Shown: positions 33,452 through 42,879, counted from the stretch's first letter. The stretch is 64,000 nucleotides of DNA from Anaerolineae bacterium (GCA_023954475.1 JAMLHW010000001.1:1-64000); one strand, 5' to 3'. A program made the numbers and translations. The notes: generated by a model from the sequence alone, not told the origin.

Positions 33452-35215
33452 ATGACTAAGTGGCTCATTCGTCTGGGAACAATCGCCTTGCTCGCTGCAA
33501 GCGTATCAGCCTGCGTTCAATTATCATCCCCGCAACCTATATCTGTTACAACGCCTCCGCCACCGGCAACATCCGTCTTGCAGCCAACCGCAACACAGGT
33601 CGACAGCACAACTGAGACTGTAACTGAATCGATTTCAACCACAGTGCCGACTGATACGCCCATGCCAACGACAGTGGTAACCGAGGCGTTCACCGGCCCC
33701 GATCTATCCCTGGAAGATGGGCGTGTTTATCTTTACCCGACGCCACGCCTTGTTGCGGGCGATCAGGTCACATTTCAAGTGTACGCTCGCATACCGGAAA
33801 CTATCCGGCCACAAGATGTGGAACTGCAACTCCTTATCGACGGCGAGTTGCTCATCGACGGCACACTTGGCTGGCGCAATCTGGCTGACGAAGCCATTGG
33901 TCTTTACGAATGGATATGGGATACCAGCGGTATGCCCGGACAACACGAGATACAAGTTGTCCTCGACCCGCGCGACGTCATTACCTATGGCGATGAGAAT
34001 CCAAACAACAACGCAGTCGAATTGGTAGTTGATGTGGCATCGGCCGAAACGGTATCGGCCGAATGGGTCGTCTCCCGCAGTGATCTCGCTATTTTGCATG
34101 TCGTCTCCGGATCAGCAGCCGAACGCGATCTGCCCTACCTCGCAGACGCCGTCGACAATGCCATCCGCATGGCCGGTGATCGGCTCAACATGTTCCCGCC
34201 GGTCGATGTCGAAGTCTATTTCGCCGACCGCACTATCGGCAACGGCGGCTATGCCAACACAGCCATGGTGATTTCATACCCCGAGCGCAACTATGCCGGG
34301 GGAGAACTAGAGCAACTCCTCGTCCACGAAACAGTACATATCCTCGATAATGAGCATGAACCAGACCGCTCATTCCGCTTTCTCGTCGAAGGGCTGGCTG
34401 TTTGGGCAACCGGTGGGCATTATAAACTGGAAGACCTCGACCAACGCGCCGCCGCTTTGTATTTTGAGACGACCCACTACGTCCCGCTGACTGAACTGGT
34501 CGAGAACTTCTACCCGACACAACACGAAATCGGTTACCTCGAGGCAGGATCGTTCTTCAAATACCTCGTTGACACCTACGGTTGGCAGCGCGTACGCTTC
34601 TTCTATGGCGATTTGGAACCTGTTGATAATAGCACCATTGCCCAGACGATGAGCGCGTCGATGCAAACCCATTTCGGTAAAACGCTGCAACAACTGGAGA
34701 ACGATTGGCTCATTCATCTGCGCAACCAGCCACGCGATCCCAACGCGTTGAACGACTTGCTGCTTACCATCCAGTATTACGATACGATGCGGCTTTATCA
34801 GCAAACGTATGATCCCACTGCCTATTTTCTGACGGCATGGCTGCCAACGCCTGAAGTGTTGACAGAACGCGACCAAACAGCGGAATTGGCACGTCATCCC
34901 ACGACGGAGATGAATATTTGGCTGGAAACGATGTTGGTTGCAGCCAATACGGCACTGCAAGAAGGGCGGTATGATGACGCGACGGCCTTGTTGCAAAGTG
35001 TCGAACGTGTCACACGCTTCGGCGGTGTCACCGGCGATCCGCTGGCAACGACGTATCTCGAACTTGTGCGTGCCGCAATGGCGTTGGGATATGAAGTACG
35101 CGCTGTTGCAATCGATGGGACAAGGGCGACGGTTGAGGTTGTCAATTCGGCCGAAAATACCATCGACAGCCTGCAACTCTCACTGCGTGGACAAGAATGG
35201 ATCGCACTCGATTGA
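33452..35215 (+). CDS. Lipoprotein gluzincin (Peptidase MA-like) with CARDB-like domain
   Basis: 587 residues. The lipobox SVSAC (Cys21) predicts a lipid anchor. Residues 25-85 are a Thr/Pro/Ser-rich linker. Residues 85-195 form a beta-sandwich like CARDB domains (ARIPETIRPQDVELQLLIDGELLIDG...NNAVELVVDV). The peptidase domain carries HETVH at 292-296 with the third ligand Glu313 in VEGLAVW. The C-terminal third is helical with a TPR-like piece (WLETMLVAANTALQEGRYDDATALLQS). It is a second member of the zinc peptidase type seen at 19064, but lipid-anchored rather than held by a C-terminal span. Two TCGGCCGA palindromes lie 15 bp apart in it. Substrate unknown. Confidence 0.8.
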   Translation: MTKWLIRLGTIALLAASVSACVQLSSPQPISVTTPPPPATSVLQPTATQVDSTTETVTESISTTVPTDTPMPTTVVTEAFTGPDLSLEDGRVYLYPTPRLVAGDQVTFQVYARIPETIRPQDVELQLLIDGELLIDGTLGWRNLADEAIGLYEWIWDTSGMPGQHEIQVVLDPRDVITYGDENPNNNAVELVVDVASAETVSAEWVVSRSDLAILHVVSGSAAERDLPYLADAVDNAIRMAGDRLNMFPPVDVEVYFADRTIGNGGYANTAMVISYPERNYAGGELEQLLVHETVHILDNEHEPDRSFRFLVEGLAVWATGGHYKLEDLDQRAAALYFETTHYVPLTELVENFYPTQHEIGYLEAGSFFKYLVDTYGWQRVRFFYGDLEPVDNSTIAQTMSASMQTHFGKTLQQLENDWLIHLRNQPRDPNALNDLLLTIQYYDTMRLYQQTYDPTAYFLTAWLPTPEVLTERDQTAELARHPTTEMNIWLETMLVAANTALQEGRYDDATALLQSVERVTRFGGVTGDPLATTYLELVRAAMALGYEVRAVAIDGTRATVEVVNSAENTIDSLQLSLRGQEWIALD

Positions 35216-35426
35216 GCCATGCTACAATTGCCGTTTTCCGATCATTCTGACACCCAAAATAGCATCTGGCAGTGTGAACCTTTTTCCGTTTTATGCTACA
35301 ATGCTGCCATATCAGCGCAAGCGAGCAGTTTGTCAGTTCACCAGCACGAAACTGTTCGCAGCCCCATCACATTCGTCATTTCAGGGGCGCAATCAGGTGA
35401 TTAAATCGCCTGAAAGGTAATGATCC

Positions 35427-35936
35427 ATGATCGAAGTCGTAATTGACAGCATCCGCGTCAGCCTAATGTCACAGCAGCGCATTGTTATGCTGCGTGATAT
35501 TGACGGTGAACGACAACTGCCCATCTGGATTGGGCCATGGGAAGCGGAATCCATCGCCATCGAGCTACAAGATACGGAGTTGGCGCGCCCGCTTACCCAT
35601 GATTTGTTGCGCAACGTCATCGAAGAGCTAGGCGGTAAAGTAACCAACATTTTCATAAGCGAATTAAAAGACAATATTTTTTACGCGCAACTCAACGTGC
35701 AGCTTGGGAGCAGAAAACTCCAAATTGATTGTCGTCCATCGGATGCTATTTCATTAGCAGTACGCGTTAAAGTTCCAATTTATGTCGATGAAGCTGTCAT
35801 GATCGAAGCCGGCATCCTGCCCGAAGCAGATATCAATGAGGAGACAGACCTGGAACAGGAACCCGGCGAAGCGGGTGAAGAAGAGGCTCTGGACGCGTTC
35901 AAAGACTTTCTGGACACACTCGATTTCGACGAATAG
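35427..35936 (+). CDS. Bifunctional nuclease domain protein (BFN/DUF151)
   Basis: 169 residues. The BFN domain covers 1-135: MIEVVIDSIRVSLMSQQRIVMLRD, RQLPIWIGPWEAESIAIELQ, RPLTHDLLRNVIEELGGKVTNIFISEL, YAQLNVQLGSRKLQIDCRPSDAISLAVRVKVPIYV. This matches the family completely. A very acidic tail (EEETDLEQEPGEAGEEE-like) and a short helix finish it. Plant BFN1 has nuclease activity, but the bacterial role is unproven. It precedes the dnaB operon by 165 bp on the same strand. An extended -10-like TGCTACAAT at 35294-35302 may belong to its promoter. Confidence 0.88.
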   Translation: MIEVVIDSIRVSLMSQQRIVMLRDIDGERQLPIWIGPWEAESIAIELQDTELARPLTHDLLRNVIEELGGKVTNIFISELKDNIFYAQLNVQLGSRKLQIDCRPSDAISLAVRVKVPIYVDEAVMIEAGILPEADINEETDLEQEPGEAGEEEALDAFKDFLDTLDFDE

Positions 35937-36100
35937 CAGCACGAGTCAACCAACTCGGACACCATTCAAACGTGAAACGCGCGTTGCCGATGTTTCACGT
36001 TTTGCGTTTCTGACAGCAAACTGTGTGACAAAGCGTCCAGCGACGCGGTTTTCACGACCATAACTGGCAGAAATTGCCAGCCACAATCAGATACAGCACT

Positions 36101-37444
36101 ATGAGCACGACGATTGAGCGCTTGCCTCCCCACAATTTGGAAGCAGAAGAAGCCGTACTCGGTTCCCTGCTAATCGATCCTGATGCCATCTTTGAAGTCT
36201 CGTCTTTTCTAAAACCAGATGCATTTTACCGAGAGCAGAATCGCTGGATTTACGATGCCATTTTGGATTTGAATGACCGGCGCGAGCCGCTGGACTTCAT
36301 CACGCTCACGGCCATCTTGCGCCAGCGCGATCAGTTGGAAGAGTTAGGCGGTGAAGGGTATCTCATCGACTTGATCAATGCAGTGCCAACGTCAGTCAAT
36401 GCGCAATATTACGGGCGTATTGTCGAGAGCCATGCGTTGCGCCGTGCATTGCTACAATCTGCCAGCAAAATTGCCAACATGGCTTACGACGAAAAGGAAG
36501 ATGTCAATGTCATAATCGACCGTGCTGAGCAGTCGTTGTTCAGCATTAGTGAGGAACGGACGACGCGTGACTTGACGTCGGTAAAACAGATCGCTCGTGA
36601 TTACCTGGAGCGCATTGAGCGTTTGCGTGAACTAGGTGATGACGTAATTGGAGTGCCGACTGGATTTACCGATTTGGATCGTTTGTTGGGTGGATTGAAC
36701 AAATCAGATTTGTTGATTGTGGCAGCGCGGCCCGGTATGGGCAAAACGGCATTTCAAATCCGCATGGCGCTCACGGCAGCCCGACGTTATGACAAACGGG
36801 TGGCTATGTTCAATCTGGAGATGTCCGGCGAACAGTTGTTGCAGCGCATGGTGGCGATGGAAACGCAAATCGACTCACAACGACTGCGCCGAGGTAAATT
36901 GCTCGAGAGCGAAATGCCGGTTTTTTATGAAACTATCGGCCGATTATCTGAATCCCATATCTTTATCGACGACACACCCGGCGTCACACCGCGCGATTTG
37001 CGCACCAAGTGTCGCCGCCTCTACGCCGAACACGGTATTGACCTGGTTATGGTCGACTATCTGCAACTGATGCAATCCGATCACAGCAACAACAATCGCG
37101 TGCAGGAAATCAGCGAAATTTCGCGTGGTCTCAAATTGTTGGCGCGTGAACTGGATGTACCGGTGGTGGCCGCCGCACAGCTCAGCCGCGCCGTCGAGTC
37201 GCGTCAGGACAAGCACCCCATGCTGTCTGACCTGCGCGACTCAGGATCAATCGAGCAAGACGCTGACATCGTCATGTTCATTTATCGCGACGAATACTAT
37301 AATCCAGAAACAACCGAACGGCCCAATATCGCCGAAATCAGCATCGCCAAACATCGCAACGGCCCTACCGGTTCGATTGATTTGTACTGGCATAGTCAAC
37401 TGGCAACGTTTAACAATTTGCAGCGCCAGTCCGTCGATCTTTAG
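36101..37444 (+). CDS. dnaB: Replicative DNA helicase
   Basis: 447 residues. ATG 36101 gives the normal N-terminus MSTTIERLPPHNLEAEEAVLGSLL; the frame also extends to a TTG at 36074. The N-terminal primase-interacting domain covers 10-150. The RecA-like motor carries Walker A RPGMGKT (210-216), Walker B LVMVDYLQLM, ELDVPVVAAAQLSRAVE and the arginine-finger region SIEQDADIVMFIYRD. It unwinds DNA at the fork. It heads a run with a DnaD-like gene (27 bp later) and a double AAA+ loader gene, so helicase and loaders are co-expressed. No intein. Confidence 0.96.
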   Translation: MSTTIERLPPHNLEAEEAVLGSLLIDPDAIFEVSSFLKPDAFYREQNRWIYDAILDLNDRREPLDFITLTAILRQRDQLEELGGEGYLIDLINAVPTSVNAQYYGRIVESHALRRALLQSASKIANMAYDEKEDVNVIIDRAEQSLFSISEERTTRDLTSVKQIARDYLERIERLRELGDDVIGVPTGFTDLDRLLGGLNKSDLLIVAARPGMGKTAFQIRMALTAARRYDKRVAMFNLEMSGEQLLQRMVAMETQIDSQRLRRGKLLESEMPVFYETIGRLSESHIFIDDTPGVTPRDLRTKCRRLYAEHGIDLVMVDYLQLMQSDHSNNNRVQEISEISRGLKLLARELDVPVVAAAQLSRAVESRQDKHPMLSDLRDSGSIEQDADIVMFIYRDEYYNPETTERPNIAEISIAKHRNGPTGSIDLYWHSQLATFNNLQRQSVDL

Positions 37445-37470
37445 CTGCCTCCGGCAGTCAACGGTGCACT

Positions 37471-38178
37471 ATGAAAGGGTTTCCCGGTTTTCCCGACGGC
37501 AAACAACGGTTTACATCATTGCCTAACGCGTTTTTCAGCGAATTGTTGCCGATTGTGGACAATTTAGCTGAGATGAAGGTCACGCTCTATGCGTTTTGGG
37601 CGCTTTCGCAGCAAGATGGCGCCGTGCGCTATTTGCGTTTGGCCGATTTTGTCAGTGACACGATGTTCATGCAAGGGATGGGCGCTAATCCAACTGTTTC
37701 GGCCGAAAACATCGTTGACGGCATCGAACGCGCCGTCGCCCGCGGCACACTGCTACACGTCAATGTCGAAAGTAGCGACGGTCACCTCGACCTCTACTTC
37801 ATGAACACCCAAAAAGGCCGCGCCGCCGTCGATGGTATCACCACCGGCGCATGGCGACCGTATCCGGAAGCGGACGAAACCGTTTCATTGCTGCTCGAAC
37901 GACCGAATATATTCGTACTCTATGAACAAAACATCGGTCCATTGACTCCAATCATCGCCGACCAACTGCGCGATGCGGAACAAAGCTACCCAACGCGCTG
38001 GATCGAAGAAGCAATTCAACTCGCTGTCGCCAACAATGCTCGCAGTTGGCGCTACGTCACGGCCATTCTCAGCCGCTGGCAGCAAGAAGGGAGAGATAGT
38101 GGAACACATCGCCGACACAGTCAAGAACCTGTACGAGACACCGTCCCAGACCAATACAAAAACATCGTCAAGAAATGA
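37471..38178 (+). CDS. DnaD-domain replication initiation protein
   Basis: 235 residues. Residues 1-130 form an N-terminal winged-helix-like domain (FPGFPDGKQRFTSLPNAFFSELLPIVDNLAEMKVTLYAFWALSQQDG). Residues about 140-210 are the DnaD/DnaB_2 helical domain: NIFVLYEQNIGPLTPIIADQLRDAEQSYPTRWIEEAIQLAVANNARSWRYVTAILSRWQQEG, a very clear match. The tail is basic and disordered. DnaD proteins help load the replicative helicase. It sits between dnaB and a DnaC-like loader, and the loader's GTG start lies inside its last 80 bases, which implies coupled expression. Confidence 0.9.
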   Translation: MKGFPGFPDGKQRFTSLPNAFFSELLPIVDNLAEMKVTLYAFWALSQQDGAVRYLRLADFVSDTMFMQGMGANPTVSAENIVDGIERAVARGTLLHVNVESSDGHLDLYFMNTQKGRAAVDGITTGAWRPYPEADETVSLLLERPNIFVLYEQNIGPLTPIIADQLRDAEQSYPTRWIEEAIQLAVANNARSWRYVTAILSRWQQEGRDSGTHRRHSQEPVRDTVPDQYKNIVKK

Positions 38179-39517
38179 AGGATCAGCGCCGGTGAGCAAA
38201 AGCGAATGCACAATTTGTGGCGGCATGGGATTTATCATTCCCGACGTACCGCCTATCGATCCTCGTTTCGGCCGAGCTGTGCCGTGTACATGCAAACAAG
38301 GCGAACTGGAGAACAAACGCCGTTCCACCCTCTTGCGCATGAGTCAGTTGGGAGCACTGCAAAATTGCACCTTCGCCAGCTTTGCACCCGAAGGCATCGG
38401 CTTGCCGCCGGCCAAAGCACGCAACCTGACCGACGCCTATAAACGCGCCAAAACATTCGCCCAGAAGCCGGAAGGCTGGCTGATTTTCAAAGGCAGTTAC
38501 GGCTGCGGCAAAACACATTTGGCTGCCGCCATAGCCAACTATCAACTCGAACATGGGCGACAGGTGCTATTTGTTAACACCCCCGATCTCCTGGATCATT
38601 TACGGGCCACGTACAACCCATCCAGTCCGGTGACCTACGACGAGCAGTTCGAGCGCGTGCGCAACGCGCCACTGCTCATCCTTGACGACCTGGGGGCACA
38701 AAGCGCAACTGAGTGGGCACAAGAAAAACTTTACCAGATATTCAACTACCGTTACAACGCTCGTCTGCCCACTGTCATCACGACCAACATCCCGCTGGAG
38801 TCGATTGAAATTCGCATTCGCTCGCGCATGACCGATTTGAGCTTTGTGCAGATCGTCACCATTCTTGCACCAGATTTTCGGCGTGGTGGCATTTATCAGG
38901 AAGAATCAGACCTTTCATCACTCCATCTGCATAGTGACAAACAGCTTACCAATTTCAGTGTGCGCAGTGATGAGTTGACCCAAACGCTTAGCTCCAATCT
39001 GCGTCGGGCATTGGAAACGGCACAAGCATTTGCGGCACAACCTACTGGTTGGCTGGTCTATCAAAGTACGTCCTACGGCAACGGCAAAACACATCTGGCC
39101 GCCGCCATTGCCAACGAGATTACACGGCGCGGCGAATCGGCGCTGTTTATCGTCGTGCCGGATTTACTGGACCATTTACGGGCAACATTCAGCCCTGCCA
39201 GTGGAACACGTCTGGACAAACGTTTCGACGAAGTGCGCAATTCCAAGCTGCTGATACTGGACGATCTTGGTACAGAGAGTGCCACCAACTGGGCGCGTGA
39301 GAAACTTTACCAATTGTTCAACCATCGCTACAGTGCACAGTTGCCGACAGTCATCACAACGGCAACGCCTATCGATGAACTCGATCCGCGCCTGGCTGCC
39401 CGCATGTTGGACGGCAATCGCTGTGAGTTTTTTGTGCTGGAGGCACCCAGTTATCGAGGCGGCGGGCGGGATAGTGGGCGCCAGGGCGGTAATCGCAACG
39501 GTCGCCGCAGGCGGTAA
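38099..39517 (+). CDS. DnaC/DnaI-type helicase loader with two tandem AAA+ modules
   Basis: 472 residues from a GTG at 38099 preceded by GGGAG five bases away; a GTG at 38192 with AAGGA is the alternative. The N-terminus has a Cys4-type zinc site (CTICGG...CTCKQG, residues about 36-62). Module 1 has Walker A GSYGCGKT (132-139) and Walker B LLILDDLGAQS. Module 2 repeats it about 190 residues later with TSYGNGKT (324-331) and LLILDDLGTES. The two share stretches such as KTHLAAAIAN, DLLDHLRAT, EKLYQ-F and LPTVITT. In module 2 the first Gly of Walker A is Thr. Ordinary loaders have one module and about 250-330 residues. The tail is Gly/Arg-rich. Third gene of the dnaB run. It contains only one TCGGCCGA, near its start. 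Confidence 0.88.
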   Translation: MEHIADTVKNLYETPSQTNTKTSSRNEGSAPVSKSECTICGGMGFIIPDVPPIDPRFGRAVPCTCKQGELENKRRSTLLRMSQLGALQNCTFASFAPEGIGLPPAKARNLTDAYKRAKTFAQKPEGWLIFKGSYGCGKTHLAAAIANYQLEHGRQVLFVNTPDLLDHLRATYNPSSPVTYDEQFERVRNAPLLILDDLGAQSATEWAQEKLYQIFNYRYNARLPTVITTNIPLESIEIRIRSRMTDLSFVQIVTILAPDFRRGGIYQEESDLSSLHLHSDKQLTNFSVRSDELTQTLSSNLRRALETAQAFAAQPTGWLVYQSTSYGNGKTHLAAAIANEITRRGESALFIVVPDLLDHLRATFSPASGTRLDKRFDEVRNSKLLILDDLGTESATNWAREKLYQLFNHRYSAQLPTVITTATPIDELDPRLAARMLDGNRCEFFVLEAPSYRGGGRDSGRQGGNRNGRRRR

Positions 39518-39685
39518 CAACTGGCTAGTTTCACGGGTTACGGATCACTGTAAAAGCAAAAGGCAGCTCATCACTGCCTCTTGTAATCCAATTTGACTGA
39601 CCAGATTTTACAGCCGTTCGATATTGTCTGGTCGTTTGTTACCCCAGTCTGCAAGCAAAACCGGGTTTCTCGTGTCAATCTGTGA

Positions 39686-40363
39686 TCAAACGGACACAAC
39701 GGCATCCATGTCTAAATCGATCACTTCCCCTTCGACCATGTATACGATGCGTTCGCAGATGTTGATTACCCGATCGGCGGTGCGTTCCAGACTATAGGCG
39801 GCCATGATCAAATAGTTCATCTGATCCATGTGAATTGGGTCTTCCTGGACATATGCCATGGCGCGGCGAAAAATGCGATCATAAAGTGCGTCGATAGCGT
39901 CATCATCGGCCGGTATCGAACGTGCCATGTCCGAGTTGCGCTCATTGTATGCCTGGAGCGCTTGTCTGAGCATCGCGACACTAAGCTCCGCCATACGCGG
40001 GATATTGTTTAGTGGTTCTGCCAAAGGCTCATCACCCAGGCGTATGTTGAGTTTCGCGATTGTCTTGGCGTAATCGGCAATGCGTTCCAGTTCGGTGGTG
40101 ATGTATAGCGCTGTGGCAATGTCGCGCAGATCGCCGGCCAGGGGCTGTTGGGTGGCAATAATGCGCATGCATTCGGCTTCCAGTTGGTGATGCAGCGCGT
40201 TAATTTGTTCGTCTGCAATGATGATCTGCTGGGAAGCGATCATGTCGCGTTGCCGTAATGCTTGAACTGAATCGATCAAGGCGGTCTCAACGCGGCTGCC
40301 GAGGTATTGAACGCCTTGTCGCATTTCGAGTAAATCATGCTCGTAACGTCGTCTGATTGACAT
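39686..40363 (-). CDS. phoU: Phosphate-specific transport system regulator PhoU
   Basis: 225 residues from the ATG at 40363, which has GGGAGG about eight bases upstream. Two PhoU helical repeats are visible, each with a metal-binding E/D signature: ALHHQLEAECMRIIATQQPLAGDLRDIATALYITTELERIADYAKTIAKL and DALYDRIFRRAMAYVQEDPIHMDQMNYLIMAAYSLERTADRVINICERIVYMVEGE. It links Pst phosphate uptake to the PhoR kinase. phoR- and phoB-like genes follow at 40.8-42.9 kb on the same strand, but pst genes are not in the window. A run of GTTAA repeats upstream (40421-40469) looks like a Pho box. Confidence 0.94.
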   Translation of the reverse strand: MSIRRRYEHDLLEMRQGVQYLGSRVETALIDSVQALRQRDMIASQQIIIADEQINALHHQLEAECMRIIATQQPLAGDLRDIATALYITTELERIADYAKTIAKLNIRLGDEPLAEPLNNIPRMAELSVAMLRQALQAYNERNSDMARSIPADDDAIDALYDRIFRRAMAYVQEDPIHMDQMNYLIMAAYSLERTADRVINICERIVYMVEGEVIDLDMDAVVSV

Positions 40364-40420
40364 TGCAGTGTCCTCCCACCATCCCAACTGGAAGAAGCAA
40401 ATCCAATCGGCCGATGGTTT

Positions 40421-40469
40421 GTTAATAATGGTTAACAGAATGTTAACAAGTTGTTAATAACATGTCAAT
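40421..40469. promoter_or_regulatory. Array of about five GTTAA repeats at 11-bp steps (Pho-box-like)
   Basis: GTTAATA (40421), GTTAACA (40431), GTTAACA (40442), GTTAATA (40453) and GTCAATC (40464) follow each other at 10, 11, 11 and 11 bp. PhoB/PhoP regulators bind direct repeats at 11-bp spacing, with TTAACA-like units in Gram-positives. The array lies 58-106 bp upstream of phoU and close to the phoR/phoB-like genes, so phosphate control of phoU is the likely function. Confidence 0.65.
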
Positions 40470-40552
40470 CGTTTCGGCCGAATTCTCATCTATCAGCGCA
40501 CTCCCAGGCCGGCTCACCCAACCTGAGCGCAATCTTAAACTGATACGGTTCT

Positions 40553-40582
40553 TATACAATGCAAGTGAGATAACGCTATAAT
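40553..40582 (+). promoter_or_regulatory. Promoter candidate for the 46-residue gene
   Basis: TATACA (40553-40558), 18 bp, then a perfect TATAAT (40577-40582), 31 bp before the start codon at 40614. Confidence 0.5.
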
Positions 40583-40613
40583 GCGTGTATAGATATCTGA
40601 GAGGAAAGCGATT

Positions 40614-40754
40614 ATGGCAACAAACGCTCTTTTTTCTGTTTTGAATACCGCTTTATTGAGCGCAGCTGCGGCTGCAGCTGTATTTGTGCCCGTATTAGTT
40701 GTCCGCCATAAAGCCAAACAGGCGCGGCGGCAGCCGGTGCGCGCCAAACGATAA
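40614..40754 (+). CDS. Small single-span membrane protein (46 residues)
   Basis: ATG 40614 is preceded by GAGGAAAG with good spacing and by a TATAAT box, which argues that this very short gene is real. The product has a hydrophobic span from about residue 6 to 30 (ALLSAAAAAAVFVPVLVV), with seven alanines in a row, and a strongly basic tail (RHKAKQARRQPVRAKR). The Ala run and GC-rich codons suggest a helix inserted with the tail inside the cell. It lies between phoU (divergent) and the phoR-like gene (convergent, 14 bp away). No known family was recognised; a role in the phosphate system is only a guess from position. Confidence 0.6.
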   Translation: MATNALFSVLNTALLSAAAAAAVFVPVLVVRHKAKQARRQPVRAKR

Positions 40755-40768
40755 CACGAATTTGACAT

Positions 40769-42115
40769 CTAGTCGCTGGTGGGCAGCGTGAAATAAAACG
40801 TGCTGCCCTTCCCCAGCTTACTCTTGACCCCAATCACGCCACCGTGCGCCTGGACAATGTGTTTGGCAATCGCCAGACCAAGCCCAGTACCCTCTCCTGT
40901 ACGTGTGCGTGCCCGATCAGCTTTGTAAAATCGCTCGAAAATTCGTGATAGGTCGTGGTCGGCGATACCTGTTCCCGTATCCTTGACTTGAAACAGAATA
41001 AAATCATCGAAATTGTCGTCATTGGTAACAGAAATTGTAATCGTGCCGTCCGGCGGTGTGAACTTCATGGCGTTGTGCAGCAGATTGGTCACGACCTGTT
41101 GAACGCGGCTGGCGTCAGCTAACACCGGCGGCAAGCCATCGGCAATATCAACCTCGACATGTAAGTTCTGCCGTTCTGCCTGTGCGGCCAGGCGCTGAAC
41201 AGCCGGTGTGATGATATCAGATGCCGTGGTTGGGATGAGTCGCAGCGGCACTTTGCCCGATTCAATTCGAGACAACTCCAGCAATTCCCCAATCATTTGG
41301 GTTAGCGTGTCGATCTCGGCCTCTGCCCGGCTGAGAAAACGCATTGCAGTCGGCCGATCATCGAGTGCCCCTGTTTGCAGGGTTTCCATAACGGCACGCA
41401 GTGCAGCGAGAGGCGTTCGCAATTCGTGTGACAGATTTGTGATGAAGTCTTTGCGCATGGTTTGCAGGTGACGTACCTGGGTCAAATCCTGCAAAATGAT
41501 CAGGTACCCATTTAATTCCACTTCGGCCGGTGGGGTGACAATCACCTGAAGAAAAACGCCGGAACCGCTCAATACGATTGAGTTTGACTGTTCGAGATGG
41601 GTGGCAGCACATTTTTGCCACAAGTCAATCAACTCGTGATGTCGCACAACTTCAGCGAATGATCGGCCGATGGCGGTTGCAGAGGATGCATCCAGTAGGC
41701 GTGCGGCTGCCGGATTGATTTGAACCACGTGGCCGTCCGTATCGGTAATGATGACACCATCGACCATGTTGAAAAAGACATTGCCCAGCCGGTCGCGTTC
41801 GAGAGCCAGTGACTGGATCGTTTTGCGGCGTTCGTCTGTCAAGCGATTGTAGGCACGGATTAATTCATCGACGCTGTTTTCGCCGACGGGCAGGAGTCGG
41901 GCATGTGAGTCGCCGTGTAACTCACGCTCTATCGTATTGTGTAATTGACGAATCGGCCGATACCATCGCTGATAAAGCCACCATCCGATAATCCAACTAG
42001 TACCGGTGAGCGCAACAGCTAACAAGGCCCACATCTGCATCGTTTGCATGACAAATGCCAGCAACAACAGGGCAAGATTCACGAAAAAGTAGATCAGTAG
42101 ATAACGCCGCACCAT
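40769..42115 (-). CDS. phoR: PhoR-like sensor histidine kinase
   Basis: 448 residues. Two close membrane spans are at residues 5-47 with hardly any outside loop, as in phosphate sensors that act through PhoU/Pst. Then follow HAMP (48-100), PAS (105-215, [27 protein letters not shown]), HisKA with His230 in [14 protein letters not shown], and a complete ATPase domain ([51 protein letters not shown]). It follows the response-regulator gene by 35 bp in the same direction. The neighbourhood with phoU and the short outside loop support PhoR. No separate terminator is visible between the two. Confidence 0.88.
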   Translation of the reverse strand: MVRRYLLIYFFVNLALLLLAFVMQTMQMWALLAVALTGTSWIIGWWLYQRWYRPIRQLHNTIERELHGDSHARLLPVGENSVDELIRAYNRLTDERRKTIQSLALERDRLGNVFFNMVDGVIITDTDGHVVQINPAAARLLDASSATAIGRSFAEVVRHHELIDLWQKCAATHLEQSNSIVLSGSGVFLQVIVTPPAEVELNGYLIILQDLTQVRHLQTMRKDFITNLSHELRTPLAALRAVMETLQTGALDDRPTAMRFLSRAEAEIDTLTQMIGELLELSRIESGKVPLRLIPTTASDIITPAVQRLAAQAERQNLHVEVDIADGLPPVLADASRVQQVVTNLLHNAMKFTPPDGTITISVTNDDNFDDFILFQVKDTGTGIADHDLSRIFERFYKADRARTRTGEGTGLGLAIAKHIVQAHGGVIGVKSKLGKGSTFYFTLPTSD

Positions 42116-42150
42116 GAGTTTCTATCTTTGCGCCATGCACATACCGGTTA

Positions 42151-42879
42151 TCAACCGTCAAAACGGTATCCGATGCCACGGACTGTAACGATCCGCTGCG
42201 CATACTTGGGATCCGGTTCAATTTTCTCGCGCAGCCAGCGAATATGGACATCGACGGTGCGACTGCTCGTGCCGACACTTTCCCATCCCCAGACGCGATC
42301 CAGGATCAAATCGCGTGAAACAGCCACCCCTTTATTACGCGCCAGGAACAGTAACAGATCGAATTCACGCGGTTTCATTGTGATTGGAAGATCGTTCAGG
42401 CGAACTTCGCGACGATCAATATCGATGGCAAGATTGTCAAAGTGGAACGTCGTTTTCGATAACTCAACAACTTCGGCCGAATTTTGTTGTGCGAAGCTCT
42501 CACGCATCATGCGCGTGCGGCGCAACTGCACTTTGATGCGAGCAAGCAACTCACGCATGCTAAACGGTTTGATCAGGTAATCATCGGCTCCCATTTCCAA
42601 CCCAACGATTTTGTCCACTTCGCCGCTACGCGCTGTCAACATGATGATCGGCATCATGTGTTTCTGGCGTACAATGCGGCAAATCTCGACTCCATCCAGG
42701 CCCGGCAGCATGACATCAAGCACGAGCAGATCGGGTTTTTCCTCCAGGGCCAGCGTCAATCCTGTGCGACCATGATCGGCCGAAAGCACGTTGTATCCCT
42801 GGTTTTCGAGATTGTAAACCAGGGTTTCCAATAATGTCGCGTCATCTTCAATGACCAGAATCGTGTTCGTTTCATCCAT
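42151..42879 (-). CDS. phoB: PhoB-like OmpR-family response regulator
   Basis: 242 residues. The receiver domain (8-120) has the acid pair EDD at 11-13, phospho-acceptor Asp55 in [10 protein letters not shown], and the Lys in DDYLIKPF. The C-terminal winged helix (140-242) has [33 protein letters not shown] and [30 protein letters not shown]. It would bind 11-bp-spaced direct repeats such as those at 40421-40469. Upstream of the PhoR-like kinase in the same transcript. Confidence 0.9.
   Translation of the reverse strand: MDETNTILVIEDDATLLETLVYNLENQGYNVLSADHGRTGLTLALEEKPDLLVLDVMLPGLDGVEICRIVRQKHMMPIIMLTARSGEVDKIVGLEMGADDYLIKPFSMRELLARIKVQLRRTRMMRESFAQQNSAEVVELSKTTFHFDNLAIDIDRREVRLNDLPITMKPREFDLLLFLARNKGVAVSRDLILDRVWGWESVGTSSRTVDVHIRWLREKIEPDPKYAQRIVTVRGIGYRFDG

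Noticed and set aside
38490-39350. Assembly duplication as the source of the two loader modules
   Set aside because: The modules differ widely at DNA and protein level, so they are an old duplication, not a recent assembly error.
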